This document shows, one piece after another, positions 31,354 through 40,729 of a stretch of DNA of 46,390 nucleotides. The number at the start of each line of letters is the position of its first letter. The stretch's first letter is position 1. This stretch comes from Colivicinus sp963607765 (GTDB lineage: Bacteria; Bacillota_I; Bacilli_A; Erysipelotrichales; Erysipelotrichaceae): assembly GCA_963607765.1 (NCBI GenBank), contig CAVDDT010000009.1, positions 1-46,390 of the forward strand. The letters run 5' to 3'. A program made the translations under genes and the position numbers. Under the pieces are notes generated by a model. It did not search any database and had not been told where the DNA came from. It was given only the letters and a program-made list of their open reading frames with translations.

Positions 31354-32616
31354 ATGAATGTAAAAGATAACAAAGTAATCGGCTCATTGTTCTATTTTTA
31401 TAGAAAAATGAAAAAAATATCTAGAAAAGAAATATCATTAATCAGCAAAGAAAAAAATATATTTTTATCCGAAAGCACAATTAAAAGAATTGAAATCGAA
31501 AATATAAACAATAATGATGTATCTTTAAGAAAATACACAAAACTATTATCTTTATATTATGAAAAAGATGAATACCCATATAATAAATTAGATTCATATA
31601 AGACAAGAACTTTAAAGCTAATTAATAGCGGTCCAAAGTTAAAAGAACTGGAAGTACTATGCGAGGAATTAAACGGTTTTCATGCATATTACAAAAAATA
31701 CATATTCTTAGAAGAGATATCAAAATTATTAATAAATCTATTGGAAGACTATTTATTTAACAAAAAAATAAACAGCGATGAACAAAGGTTATACGAATTT
31801 ATAACAAAATGTAATGATGACGATGATGAAAATGAAATAATAGCTTCTATGCATTATTTGCTTTATAAATCTTATCTGTTCGAAAGAGGAAATTCAAATG
31901 AAAATTTGCACAAAATAAAAGAAATTCTTACAAATATAAACTTTAATAATTTTTTGCATTACAAACAAGCGAAGTTCGAAATAAATGATAACAATTTATT
32001 ATCGCTTTATAACAAATATAACGATTTATATAGAGAGACAAAAATAAAAGAAAGTAACATTTTCGACATAGCTATATCGTTATCTAACTTAGTATATTGT
32101 GAAATAGCCTTAAAGGAATATGAACTTGCTAAGAGACATATAGAGGAAATTCTTAATATGGATTCAAATGAAGAATATATACCAATGTATGCGATTTATG
32201 GTTTATATAACACATTGGGCTATATTTATTTTAATTTGAAGCAATATGACAAAGCGTTTAAAAGTTTTGATTTTTCAAGAAAACAAGGTGGCAATAGTAT
32301 AAATTTTAATTTTTTACTAATGCTAATTTCAGCAGAGAAAATTGATGCCACAAATTATTCCAAAAACATCATCGAAGAAGAATTAAATGAGGTAAAACTA
32401 CCAGTAGTAAAAAATACACTAATCTACTTTAAACTAAAATATGAATGTGAAGACAAAAAAGTTTTAGAAGAATTCATAGTTAAGCATTTAAATAAAAAAG
32501 AATTATCGTTTGAAATATACAATGATCTAATATTTAATGAATTATACCAACTAGTCAAAGAAACAAAACACTACAAATATTTATATGACTATCTAAAGGT
32601 ATCAGAAATAGAATAG
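31354..32616 (+). CDS. HTH-TPR regulator (Rgg/RRNPP-like)
   Basis: 420 residues from the ATG at 31354. The N-terminal 60 residues form an XRE-type helix-turn-helix (FYRKMKKISRKEISL, SESTIKRIEIENINN). The rest is helical with TPR-like units, clearest at YNTLGYIYFNLKQYDKAFKSFDFSRK. This is the layout of RRNPP regulators (Rgg, PlcR, PrgX) that bind exported peptides. It diverges from the Cys-rich operon and is AT-richer than its neighbours, as transferred genes often are. The start with TATGAT 7 bases upstream is chosen over the ATG at 31342, which lies in the -10 box. No short signal-peptide gene was found; the Cys-rich precursor or another product may be the ligand. Confidence 0.8.
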   Translation: MNVKDNKVIGSLFYFYRKMKKISRKEISLISKEKNIFLSESTIKRIEIENINNNDVSLRKYTKLLSLYYEKDEYPYNKLDSYKTRTLKLINSGPKLKELEVLCEELNGFHAYYKKYIFLEEISKLLINLLEDYLFNKKINSDEQRLYEFITKCNDDDDENEIIASMHYLLYKSYLFERGNSNENLHKIKEILTNINFNNFLHYKQAKFEINDNNLLSLYNKYNDLYRETKIKESNIFDIAISLSNLVYCEIALKEYELAKRHIEEILNMDSNEEYIPMYAIYGLYNTLGYIYFNLKQYDKAFKSFDFSRKQGGNSINFNFLLMLISAEKIDATNYSKNIIEEELNEVKLPVVKNTLIYFKLKYECEDKKVLEEFIVKHLNKKELSFEIYNDLIFNELYQLVKETKHYKYLYDYLKVSEIE

Positions 32617-32620
32617 TTAA

Positions 32621-32672
32621 ATTAAAAGGAGATTACTTATAAGTTGTTCAAAGTACTCTCCTTTTTTTAATT
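32621..32672. terminator. Bidirectional terminator between the regulator and glgP
   Basis: Long hairpin with outer stem TTAAAAGGAGA and TCTCC followed by seven T; A-rich on the other side. It lies between two convergent stop codons. Confidence 0.75.
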
Positions 32673-32675
32673 GAA

Positions 32676-35102
32676 TTAATACTTAATCTTATCTAAATGC
32701 CAGATGTCATTTACGTAATCGTTAATAGTACGATCACTTGAGAAGAATGCTGACTTAGCAATATTAGTTAAGCACATCTTAGCCCATTTGCTCTTGTCTT
32801 GATATAAACCATAAATCTTATCATGAGCTTCTTTATAAGAATTAAAATCAGCTAGAATCATATACTCATCATTTCTTAATAAGAATTCATTAGCGATATC
32901 CTTAAATGCATTAGGATCATCGATGAATGTTCCATTAGTAAATGAATCAATAATTTCTCTTAATACCGGATCATTTTGATAATAATCATATGGATGATAA
33001 TTAGGTCTTAAATTATTAACTTCGTTTTCATTCATGCCAAATATTACGATATTATCATCACCAACAAGTTCTCTAATTTCCACATTAGCACCATCCATAG
33101 TGCCTAGAGTAACAGCACCATTCATCATAAACTTCATATTGCCAGTACCAGAAGCTTCTTTACCAGCTGTAGAAATTTGTTCAGAAACATCAGCTGCAGG
33201 CATCAATTTTTCTGCAATAGTTACTCTATAGTTAGGAATAAATACTACCTTAATAAACTTAGAAACAAGTGGATCATTATCAATTGTCTTAGCAACGCAA
33301 TTAATCAAATGAATAACATCTTTCGCAAAATAGTACGTTCCAGCTGCCTTAGCACCAAATAAGAAAGTAGACTTAGGCATATTGAAATCAGGTTCTCTAT
33401 GAATTCTATGATATAAAGAGATAACATACATGATATTTAAAAGTTGTCTCTTATATGCATGAAGTCTTTTAGCTTGTACATCAAAGATACTATTTGGATC
33501 AATCTTGATGCCATATAGCTTATCTAAATAATTAGCTAAAGCAACTTTCTTAGTTTGCTTAACAGCTAAAAATTCATTTTGAAGATTAACATCATCAACA
33601 TGGCCCATTAACTCACTAATATCATTAATATTCTTTCTAATATCTACATTAGTATATTTATTAATCAAATCAGTTAACTCTCTATTAGAGTAATATAGCC
33701 ATCTTCTTTGAGTAATACCATTAGTTTTATTATTGAATTTATTAGGATAAATCTCATAGAAATTTTTGAAAGTATCTTTAATTAAAATATCAGAGTGAAT
33801 CTTAGCTACACCATTAACTGAGAAAGAGCCAACAATTGAAAGATAAGCCATTCTTACATAGTTATTGGAAATAATTCTAACCGACTCAATGAAGTTATCA
33901 TCCTTATTAATGCTTCTTAAATAACCTACAAAACGATTATCCATTTCTTCTATAATCATATAAATACGAGGAAGAAGCTTTCTAATATAATCCACAGGCC
34001 ACTTTTCAAGAGCTTCTTGTAAAACAGTGTGATTAGTATAAGCAAAAGTCTTGGTAACGATACCAAATGCTTTATCCCAAGAATATTCATATTCATCCAT
34101 TAAAATGCGCATTAATTCTGCAACAGCTAAAGCAGGATGAGTATCATTTAATTGAATAACAACTTTATCAGCTAAATTATCTAAGTTAGGATTATTCTTT
34201 AAATGTTCCTTGACAATTGTAGAAAGACCAGCAGACACAAAGAAATACTCTTGTTTAACACGAGTAAGCTTGCCCTCTTCGGTATAATCTTCAGGATATA
34301 GATTTAAACAAATATTCTCTACTTCTCTTAGATATTCAGGATAAGCTAGATGACTTGGAAGATTGTCTGAAGGCTCAGCAGACCACATTCTTAAAGTATT
34401 AGTGGTCTTAGTATCAGCACCAACAATAGGCATATCATAAGGTACAGCTAATACTTCTTCATAATTTGTATGCTTAAAAGCTAAGTCCCCTTTTTCATCA
34501 CGATATACTTCAATATCACCATAAAATCTTACAGAAACGCCCTTATCGGCTTTTCTAATTTCCCAAGGATAGCCATATCTTAACCATTGGTCTGGAACTT
34601 CTACTTGCTTGCCATCAACAATTAATTGTTTAAATAATCCATTTCTATATCTAATAGTATTGCCATTGCCTGAATAGTTTAAAGATGCTAAAGAATCAAG
34701 GAAACATGCAGCTAGTCTACCTAAGCCACCATTTCCAAGTCCAGCATCAGCTTCACAATCTTCAATTTCATTAATGTCAACGCCAATACCATTTAATGCA
34801 TTTTTAGTAATATCATATAAGCCCAAAGACATTAAATTATTAGTAAGCATTCTACCCATCAAAAATTCTAACGAGAAATAATATAAAGACTTTTGATTAT
34901 TTTCTTTAACCATTTCTCTAGTCTTCATCCAATTAGAGTTGGCTGCCGCCATTGTAATTGAACCCAAAGTTGCATACTTTTCAAAAATTGTAGATTCTTC
35001 TACTGATTTACCAAATTTTACTTGTAAGAAAATTCTAAAAGCTTCTTGAACGTTCTCTTCACTTGTAAATATTTCCTCTACCGGAAAATTAAATAAATTC
35101 AT
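32676..35102 (-). CDS. glgP: Glycogen/maltodextrin phosphorylase
   Basis: An 808-residue GT35 phosphorylase releasing glucose 1-phosphate from alpha-1,4-glucans. The GLGNGGLGRLAACFLDS segment and the PLP-lysine region EASGTGNMKFMMNGAVTLGTMDGANVEI (lysine in the middle) are intact. No other glg gene is nearby, so it may serve maltodextrin use rather than glycogen turnover. It follows trmK by three bases with an AGGGGAG ribosome site, and so is read from the dnaG-rpoD transcript. Confidence 0.96.
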   Translation of the reverse strand: MNLFNFPVEEIFTSEENVQEAFRIFLQVKFGKSVEESTIFEKYATLGSITMAAANSNWMKTREMVKENNQKSLYYFSLEFLMGRMLTNNLMSLGLYDITKNALNGIGVDINEIEDCEADAGLGNGGLGRLAACFLDSLASLNYSGNGNTIRYRNGLFKQLIVDGKQVEVPDQWLRYGYPWEIRKADKGVSVRFYGDIEVYRDEKGDLAFKHTNYEEVLAVPYDMPIVGADTKTTNTLRMWSAEPSDNLPSHLAYPEYLREVENICLNLYPEDYTEEGKLTRVKQEYFFVSAGLSTIVKEHLKNNPNLDNLADKVVIQLNDTHPALAVAELMRILMDEYEYSWDKAFGIVTKTFAYTNHTVLQEALEKWPVDYIRKLLPRIYMIIEEMDNRFVGYLRSINKDDNFIESVRIISNNYVRMAYLSIVGSFSVNGVAKIHSDILIKDTFKNFYEIYPNKFNNKTNGITQRRWLYYSNRELTDLINKYTNVDIRKNINDISELMGHVDDVNLQNEFLAVKQTKKVALANYLDKLYGIKIDPNSIFDVQAKRLHAYKRQLLNIMYVISLYHRIHREPDFNMPKSTFLFGAKAAGTYYFAKDVIHLINCVAKTIDNDPLVSKFIKVVFIPNYRVTIAEKLMPAADVSEQISTAGKEASGTGNMKFMMNGAVTLGTMDGANVEIRELVGDDNIVIFGMNENEVNNLRPNYHPYDYYQNDPVLREIIDSFTNGTFIDDPNAFKDIANEFLLRNDEYMILADFNSYKEAHDKIYGLYQDKSKWAKMCLTNIAKSAFFSSDRTINDYVNDIWHLDKIKY

Positions 35103-35105
35103 TAA

Positions 35106-35771
35106 TTATTCTCCCCTTGTATTAACCTCATTTATTATATCAAGAACATTACTTATTTCTTGAGCTTTTTTAAAACAATCAAGAATGTTGCGTTCTTTAT
35201 ATATATTTAAATATTTATCTCTAGTAAACTCTAGATATTCAATAAATAATGCTTCTTTATTTTTTAAAAGGATTGGACCATATTTTATTTCGATATCTGA
35301 ATAAGAATTATGATGCTTACAATCAAAGACTACTATTTCATAATAGTGACCTTCTTTAACGATTTTTTCATTAATAATTGTGTAATTATTTTCGCTAATA
35401 AATCTCCTAAGTTCTTCAACATCTTTATTGACTTGAATAATGAATTTATACTTAGAAATATCCTTATCTTTTAAAATATCTGCTACCGTATAATATCCCA
35501 TTCCAGCAATAGTTATAATATCTACATCATCTTTAACATCATCTATACCATTACTTAAAATAGGAATAACTTTATCCTCTAGTTTATATTCTTTAATAGT
35601 TTCCTTAGCTCTATTTAAAGGTCCAATTTTATTGTCTACCGCATAAGCTTTAGGACAAATATTTTCTTTAACTAAAAAACAAGGCAGTAAGCCATGGTCA
35701 CTTCCCACATCGTATACTACCTTATTTTCATCAACTAATTTGGCTATTTCTAATAATCTTTTAGACAACAT
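35106..35771 (-). CDS. trmK: tRNA (adenine22-N1)-methyltransferase TrmK
   Basis: SAM-dependent enzyme making m1A22 in tRNAs with A22. The SAM site is VYDVGSDHGLLPCFLV, followed by KAYAVDNKIGPLNRAK, and the IAGMGY motif for target binding. 221 residues. It overlaps the rpoD stop by one base (TAATG). trmK next to rpoD/sigA is typical of Bacilli. Confidence 0.94.
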   Translation of the reverse strand: MLSKRLLEIAKLVDENKVVYDVGSDHGLLPCFLVKENICPKAYAVDNKIGPLNRAKETIKEYKLEDKVIPILSNGIDDVKDDVDIITIAGMGYYTVADILKDKDISKYKFIIQVNKDVEELRRFISENNYTIINEKIVKEGHYYEIVVFDCKHHNSYSDIEIKYGPILLKNKEALFIEYLEFTRDKYLNIYKERNILDCFKKAQEISNVLDIINEVNTRGE

Positions 35772-37114
35772 TAGCGCTTATCATCCAAAAATTCTTTAAG
35801 ACGCTTGCACTTAGTTGGATTCTTTAACTTTCTTAAAGCCTTAGCCTCAATTTGTCTGATTCTCTCACGAGTAACATCAAATTCCTTGCCAACTTCTTCC
35901 AAAGTTCTTGTACGACCATCTTCAAGTCCAAAACGAAGTCTTAATACTTTCTCTTCTCTTTCGGTTAAAGAAGAAAGAACTAAGTTAATTTCATCTTTTA
36001 ATAATTCATTGTTTGCATATTGGTCTGGAGAAACAGTGGCTTTATCTTCAATGAAGTCGCCTAAATGAGAATCATCTTCTTCACCAATTGGAGTCTCAAG
36101 AGAAACTGGATCTAAGGCAATCTTTTGAATGTCTCTAACTTTTTCAGCAGACATGCCATTGCCCATCTTTTCTGCAATTTCTTCAGCACTAGGATCTCTA
36201 CCTAATTCTTGAACTAATTGTCTTTGAATTCTTGTCATCTTATTGATTGTTTCAACCATATGAACAGGAATTCTAATTGTTCTAGCCTGATCAGCTATTG
36301 CTCTTGTGATAGCTTGTCTAATCCACCAAGTCGCATAAGTAGAAAACTTAAATCCCTTATGATAGTCAAACTTATCAACAGCCTTGATTAAACCCATATT
36401 GCCTTCTTGAATCAAATCTAAGAAAAGCATACCTCTACCAGTGTATTTTTTAGCGATAGCGACAACAAGTCTAAGGTTAGCACTAATAAGTTCATTCTTT
36501 GCTGCCTCTGCATCTTCGCCACCGTTTTCTATTCTTTTCGCAATTTCAATTTCTTGATCAGCTTTTAAAAGAGGAACGCGACCAATTTCTTTAAGATACA
36601 TCTTAACCGGATCATTTACTTTTGTATAAGTACTTGCAGCGCTATAATCAATGACGATATTTTTTTCAGAATCCTCTTCTTCATCATCTTCACAAGAAAG
36701 CAAATCATCATCATCTAAATCTTCTTCATCTTCAGTTTCATCAACCAAATCAATGTTCTCACTATTAGCCCAATCATAGAAAGCTTCAATATCATCATCA
36801 GACATATCAAAACGATCCAAAGCTGAAATAACATCCTTTTGATCAATATCTTCTTTCTTCTTGCTCATATCAAGCAAGAAAGCTTTTAATTCATCTAAAT
36901 CATTAAACTTAGAAGAAGCTAAAGAAGAAACTTGTTTAACAGGCTTAGCCTTAACAGCCTTTTTAGGCTCTTCTCTAATTACTCTTGGTTCATATCTTTT
37001 TGGTTTAGCGATAGAAATTTGTTTCTTAGGCTTAACAGTCTTAGCCTTTTCTTCACTAACTTTTTTTGTATCTTTTTCTTCTACTTTTTCTTTATCTTTA
37101 ACTGCTTTAGCCAT
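35771..37114 (-). CDS. rpoD: Primary sigma factor RpoD/SigA
   Basis: 447 residues. A lysine-rich, probably disordered N-terminus (1-70) and an acidic stretch (about 125-150) flank a region 1.1-like segment (DVISALDRFDMSDDDIEAFYDWAN). Regions 2 (YTGRGMLFLDLIQEGNMGL, FSTYATWWIRQAI), 3 and 4 (VTRERIRQIEAKALRKL) are complete. It is longer than Bacillus SigA (371) because of the N-terminus. Two ATGs (37117 and 37114) follow AGGAGG; 37114 has the better spacing. The dnaG stop overlaps it. Confidence 0.96.
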   Translation of the reverse strand: MAKAVKDKEKVEEKDTKKVSEEKAKTVKPKKQISIAKPKRYEPRVIREEPKKAVKAKPVKQVSSLASSKFNDLDELKAFLLDMSKKKEDIDQKDVISALDRFDMSDDDIEAFYDWANSENIDLVDETEDEEDLDDDDLLSCEDDEEEDSEKNIVIDYSAASTYTKVNDPVKMYLKEIGRVPLLKADQEIEIAKRIENGGEDAEAAKNELISANLRLVVAIAKKYTGRGMLFLDLIQEGNMGLIKAVDKFDYHKGFKFSTYATWWIRQAITRAIADQARTIRIPVHMVETINKMTRIQRQLVQELGRDPSAEEIAEKMGNGMSAEKVRDIQKIALDPVSLETPIGEEDDSHLGDFIEDKATVSPDQYANNELLKDEINLVLSSLTEREEKVLRLRFGLEDGRTRTLEEVGKEFDVTRERIRQIEAKALRKLKNPTKCKRLKEFLDDKR

Positions 37115-38853
37115 CATTTTCCTCCTAAATCTCTTAAAAGTTTACTGTATTCATTCAAATATTCGTTTGCTTTAGCCTTGTCAACACTAGCCCAGGTATT
37201 AATTTTTTCTTTTAAATCGGTAAGCTTACGCTTCTTGATTTCCTCTTTTACCTTGTTTATTGCACCAGCTAAAACATCCTTATTGTATTCTGTAGGCAAA
37301 CTATCAATTGTTCCTAAAGAAATAATTAAATTCTTAATAGAAACATCATCAACTTCATCTAGTAATTTAGCTAAATGACATTGACCATTTTTACGATATT
37401 CATCAATAATCAAATTAGCTAATTTATAGTTATTATCATCCAAAAGATAACCGAGTTCTTTTTGAAACATATCTTTGCCATCTTTAGACATAACCATTTC
37501 CACAAGAATAATGTATTCTGCTTTTGTTAAGCCATCAAGGAAAAACGTCTTTTCAAAGACTTTCCTTTCATTATTATAACCGGTTTTAGGCCTATTATAA
37601 GAATCATTTTTTCTTATCTTGGTTATTTCATATAACTCGTTATAATAGTTTTCTCTATCATATTCATCTTTAATTAAATCAATAAGTTCTGATATCTTGA
37701 TAGACATATCTTTACGATCTGCATAATTATCAAGATTATACATTCCCTTATAGTAATTTATCGCATAATCAATGTAAGAAATGCGCTTGCTACTTAAATC
37801 CCTTAAAGCATTTTTATCATATTGATTAATGATTTCATCAGGATCTAATCCTGTATTGTTGTCAATAACCTCAACATTGACTCCAGCTTTTAATAAAGCA
37901 GCACCATTTTTAATATTAGCCGCCTTGCCAGCCTTATCACCATCATAAGATAAGACAATAGTATTAGACATTTCTTTTAATAGTTCTACTTGTTTTTCAC
38001 TACATGCAGTGCCAAGTGTCGCGACAACGTTATCAATATCTGCTCTTTTATAAGCAATAACATCCATAACGCCTTCAGTTACAATAACTTTATTTAATTG
38101 TTTAACGCTTTGTTTTGCCCGATGATAGTTATAGATTACATCGCCTTTAGTATAAAGAATGGTCTCGGAACTATTTATATATTTACTATCAGAAAAACCA
38201 GTAAAATCTCTTGCTGTAAAAGCTATTGGATCGCCATATTTATTATGAATTGGGAAAGTAATGCGCTTAGAGAAGACCTCTCTTATGCCATTGTTGCCCA
38301 TACGGGCAACATTAACTTTTATCATTTCCTCATCAGTATAATTTTTATTCTTTAAAGTATTATAAACTTTATCACCATCAGGATTAAAACCAATGTTAAA
38401 TTCATTGATAATATCCTCATCAAGCCCCCTTTTAATCAAATAGTCTTTTGCTTCACTACCTAGTTTTGTGCCAATCAAAACATAATTTGTATATTCAACA
38501 TAATCGGTCAACAAATCATAAAAGCGCTTATACTTATTTTCTTTTTTGGGAGCAGTAAAAGAAATATCAAGAGGCTTGCCTATAATATCAGCTACTTCAG
38601 CTACAGCCTCTGGATAACTAATCTTTTTAAAATTTTGGACAAAAGTAAAAACATTGCCACCATTTCCACAAACAAAACATTTATAAATTTGTTTGTCTTC
38701 TGAAATACTTAAAGAAGGATCATGATCATCATGAAAAGGACAAACAGCTGTATAGCCCTTGCCCTTTTTAATTAGTGGAATATAGTGTCCAATAACTTCC
38801 GTTATACTAGCACTATTTCTGATATCATTAATCGTTTCTTCAGGAATGCGCAT
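37114..38853 (-). CDS. dnaG: DNA primase
   Basis: 579 residues. The CHC2 zinc finger is CPFHDDHDPSLS with KCFVCGNGGN; the catalytic core has the Toprim motifs VTEGVMDVIA and LSYDGDKAGKAA; a C-terminal helicase-binding region follows. It makes primers for replication. The ATG shares a base with the glyS stop. This is the macromolecular-synthesis order glyS-dnaG-rpoD. Confidence 0.97.
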   Translation of the reverse strand: MRIPEETINDIRNSASITEVIGHYIPLIKKGKGYTAVCPFHDDHDPSLSISEDKQIYKCFVCGNGGNVFTFVQNFKKISYPEAVAEVADIIGKPLDISFTAPKKENKYKRFYDLLTDYVEYTNYVLIGTKLGSEAKDYLIKRGLDEDIINEFNIGFNPDGDKVYNTLKNKNYTDEEMIKVNVARMGNNGIREVFSKRITFPIHNKYGDPIAFTARDFTGFSDSKYINSSETILYTKGDVIYNYHRAKQSVKQLNKVIVTEGVMDVIAYKRADIDNVVATLGTACSEKQVELLKEMSNTIVLSYDGDKAGKAANIKNGAALLKAGVNVEVIDNNTGLDPDEIINQYDKNALRDLSSKRISYIDYAINYYKGMYNLDNYADRKDMSIKISELIDLIKDEYDRENYYNELYEITKIRKNDSYNRPKTGYNNERKVFEKTFFLDGLTKAEYIILVEMVMSKDGKDMFQKELGYLLDDNNYKLANLIIDEYRKNGQCHLAKLLDEVDDVSIKNLIISLGTIDSLPTEYNKDVLAGAINKVKEEIKKRKLTDLKEKINTWASVDKAKANEYLNEYSKLLRDLGGK

Positions 38854-40229
38854 TAATATTTAATTCTATCTTTAATATAATCCTTTAAATCAGCAATCTT
38901 GATACGTTCTTGTTTCATTGAATCTCTTTCTCTAACAGTTACACAGCCATCATTTTCAGAGTCAAAATCATATGTAACGCAGAACGGAGTACCAATCGCA
39001 TCATTTCTTCTATATCTCTTGCCGATTGAACCAGCTTCATCATATTGACAAGCAAATTCTCCAACAAGATCATTAAATAATTTAGTTGCAGGTTCACTAA
39101 GTTTTTTGCTTAATGGACAAATGCAAGCTTTTACAGGGGCGATAGATGGATGAATATGCATAACCACTCTTTCATCATTTTCGCCAACCATTTCTTTATC
39201 GTATGCGTCGCAACAAATCATTAGGAACAATCTTTCAACACCAACAGAAGGCTCTACGCAATATGGAACATACTTTTCATTAGTCTCTGGATCTAGATAA
39301 TTTAAATCTTTACCTGAATATTCAGAATGACGCTTTAAATCATAATCAGTTCTATCAGCAATACCCCAAACTTCTCCCCAATCAGTAAATGGGAAAGCGT
39401 ATTCAATATCACTTGTTCCCTTAGAATAGAAAGCTAATTCTTCAGGATCATGAGGTCTAACACGAAGATTATCTTTATTAATTCCAAGTTTAAGGATGAA
39501 GTTGAAACAATAATCAACCCAATATTTATACCATTCTAAGTCCTCTCCTGGTTTGCAGAAGAATTCAAGCTCCATTTGTTCAAATTCTCTTACTCTAAAG
39601 ATAAAGTTACCAGGTGTAATTTCATTTCTAAAAGACTTGCCAATTTGGCCAATACCAAATGGAAGTTTCTTACGACTTGTACGAAGTACATTGTTAAAGT
39701 TTACAAAAATACCTTGAGCCGTTTCAGGACGAAGATATACAACAGACTTTGCATCTTCAAGCGTTCCGATAAATGTCTTAAACATCAAATTGAAAGCTCT
39801 AGCTCCAGTAAAGTTATGCTTACCGCAATTTGGACACTTAACATGATTATCTTCAATAATCTTATCCATTTCTTCAAAAGACTTACCATCAGCACTAATA
39901 CCAGTAGCTTGTTCAATAAGTTGATCAGCTCTATATCTACTCTTGCATTCCTTACAATCAACCATGGCATCCGCAAAGCCCTTAAGGTGGCCAGTAGCTT
40001 CCCAAGTCTTAGGATTCATGATAATTGCACTGTCAATGCCGACATTATATGGAGAAGTTTCAATAAACTCTTTCCACCATAAATCTTTAATATTTTTCTT
40101 TAAAGCAGCACCAAGAACACCAAAATCCCACGAATTAGACAATCCGCCATAGATTTCACTCCCTTGGTAAACAAATCCGCTGCTTTTTAAATGTGATACT
40201 ATTTCATCAAAATTATACTTACTAGGCAT
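38853..40229 (-). CDS. glyS: Glycyl-tRNA synthetase (single-chain type)
   Basis: 458-residue class II synthetase of the alpha-2 type (also called GlyQS), as in many Bacilli and Mollicutes. Motif 2 is FRNEITPGNFIFRVREFEQME; motif 3 is PSVGVERLFL; CKECKSRYRAD and CPNCGKHNF form a zinc site in the insertion. It has a strong ribosome site (AAAGGAG, 7 bases) and a promoter in the end of folA. The leader is short, about 20 bases, with no T-box. Confidence 0.97.
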   Translation of the reverse strand: MPSKYNFDEIVSHLKSSGFVYQGSEIYGGLSNSWDFGVLGAALKKNIKDLWWKEFIETSPYNVGIDSAIIMNPKTWEATGHLKGFADAMVDCKECKSRYRADQLIEQATGISADGKSFEEMDKIIEDNHVKCPNCGKHNFTGARAFNLMFKTFIGTLEDAKSVVYLRPETAQGIFVNFNNVLRTSRKKLPFGIGQIGKSFRNEITPGNFIFRVREFEQMELEFFCKPGEDLEWYKYWVDYCFNFILKLGINKDNLRVRPHDPEELAFYSKGTSDIEYAFPFTDWGEVWGIADRTDYDLKRHSEYSGKDLNYLDPETNEKYVPYCVEPSVGVERLFLMICCDAYDKEMVGENDERVVMHIHPSIAPVKACICPLSKKLSEPATKLFNDLVGEFACQYDEAGSIGKRYRRNDAIGTPFCVTYDFDSENDGCVTVRERDSMKQERIKIADLKDYIKDRIKY

Positions 40230-40255
40230 ATAAAAACTCCTTTTTAAACATCAAT

Positions 40256-40284
40256 ATTATATTAGTCTTTTCTTTTATATTCAA
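40256..40284 (-). promoter_or_regulatory. Promoter of glyS-dnaG-rpoD
   Basis: Reverse-strand TTGAAT (40279-40284), exactly 17 bases, TATAAT (40256-40261), then a 26-base stretch with AGGAG before the ATG. This is the clearest leadered promoter in the window and lies within the 3-prime end of folA. Confidence 0.75.
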
Positions 40285-40729
40285 TCAAAGTAAAACCATC
40301 AAATTCAGTTTTATTAACGATATCAAATAGCGAATAATCAATACTTGGAAAATAAGTATCACATGTATGTTTTCCTAATACGTGAGAAATATACATCTTC
40401 TTGCAATACGGCAAGCATTCTTTATAGATACTAGCTCCTCCACATATCATAATTTCTTCATCGCTATCTTTATTTTCTTCTAAAAAAGACTTTAAATCAC
40501 TAATATAAGAAACATTCTCGCTATCCTCTTTAGGACTACTAGTAATTACTATTGTATGTCTTTTTGGCAAGGGCTTGTCAATAGAGACAAAAGTAGTTTT
40601 TCCCATTACTATTCTTTTATTAATAGTATGTTCCTTGAATTGTTTTAAATCTTCAGATAAATGCCAAGGAATATTTCCCTTATATCCTATTCCTCTATCT
40701 TCATCAAAAGCGACAATTAAACTAAACAT
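40262..40729 (-). CDS. folA: Dihydrofolate reductase
   Basis: 155 residues. The start IVAFDEDRGIGYKGNIPWHLSEDLKQFKEHT is diagnostic, with the substrate-binding acid in the SEDLKQF helix, and the NADPH site has MGKTTF and ICGGASIYKE. It recycles the dihydrofolate made by ThyA. The ATG shares a base with the thyA stop, so the two are made together. Confidence 0.97.
   Translation of the reverse strand: MFSLIVAFDEDRGIGYKGNIPWHLSEDLKQFKEHTINKRIVMGKTTFVSIDKPLPKRHTIVITSSPKEDSENVSYISDLKSFLEENKDSDEEIMICGGASIYKECLPYCKKMYISHVLGKHTCDTYFPSIDYSLFDIVNKTEFDGFTLIEYKRKD

Noticed and set aside
29080..32616. Prophage or insertion sequence origin for the accessory island
   Set aside because: No integrase, transposase, terminal repeats or tRNA-type attachment site is visible. 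Transfer remains possible from gene content alone.
40230..40261. T-box or other riboswitch before glyS
   Set aside because: The leader is only about 20 bases and has no room for stem I or the T-box sequence. tyrS has no leader at all.
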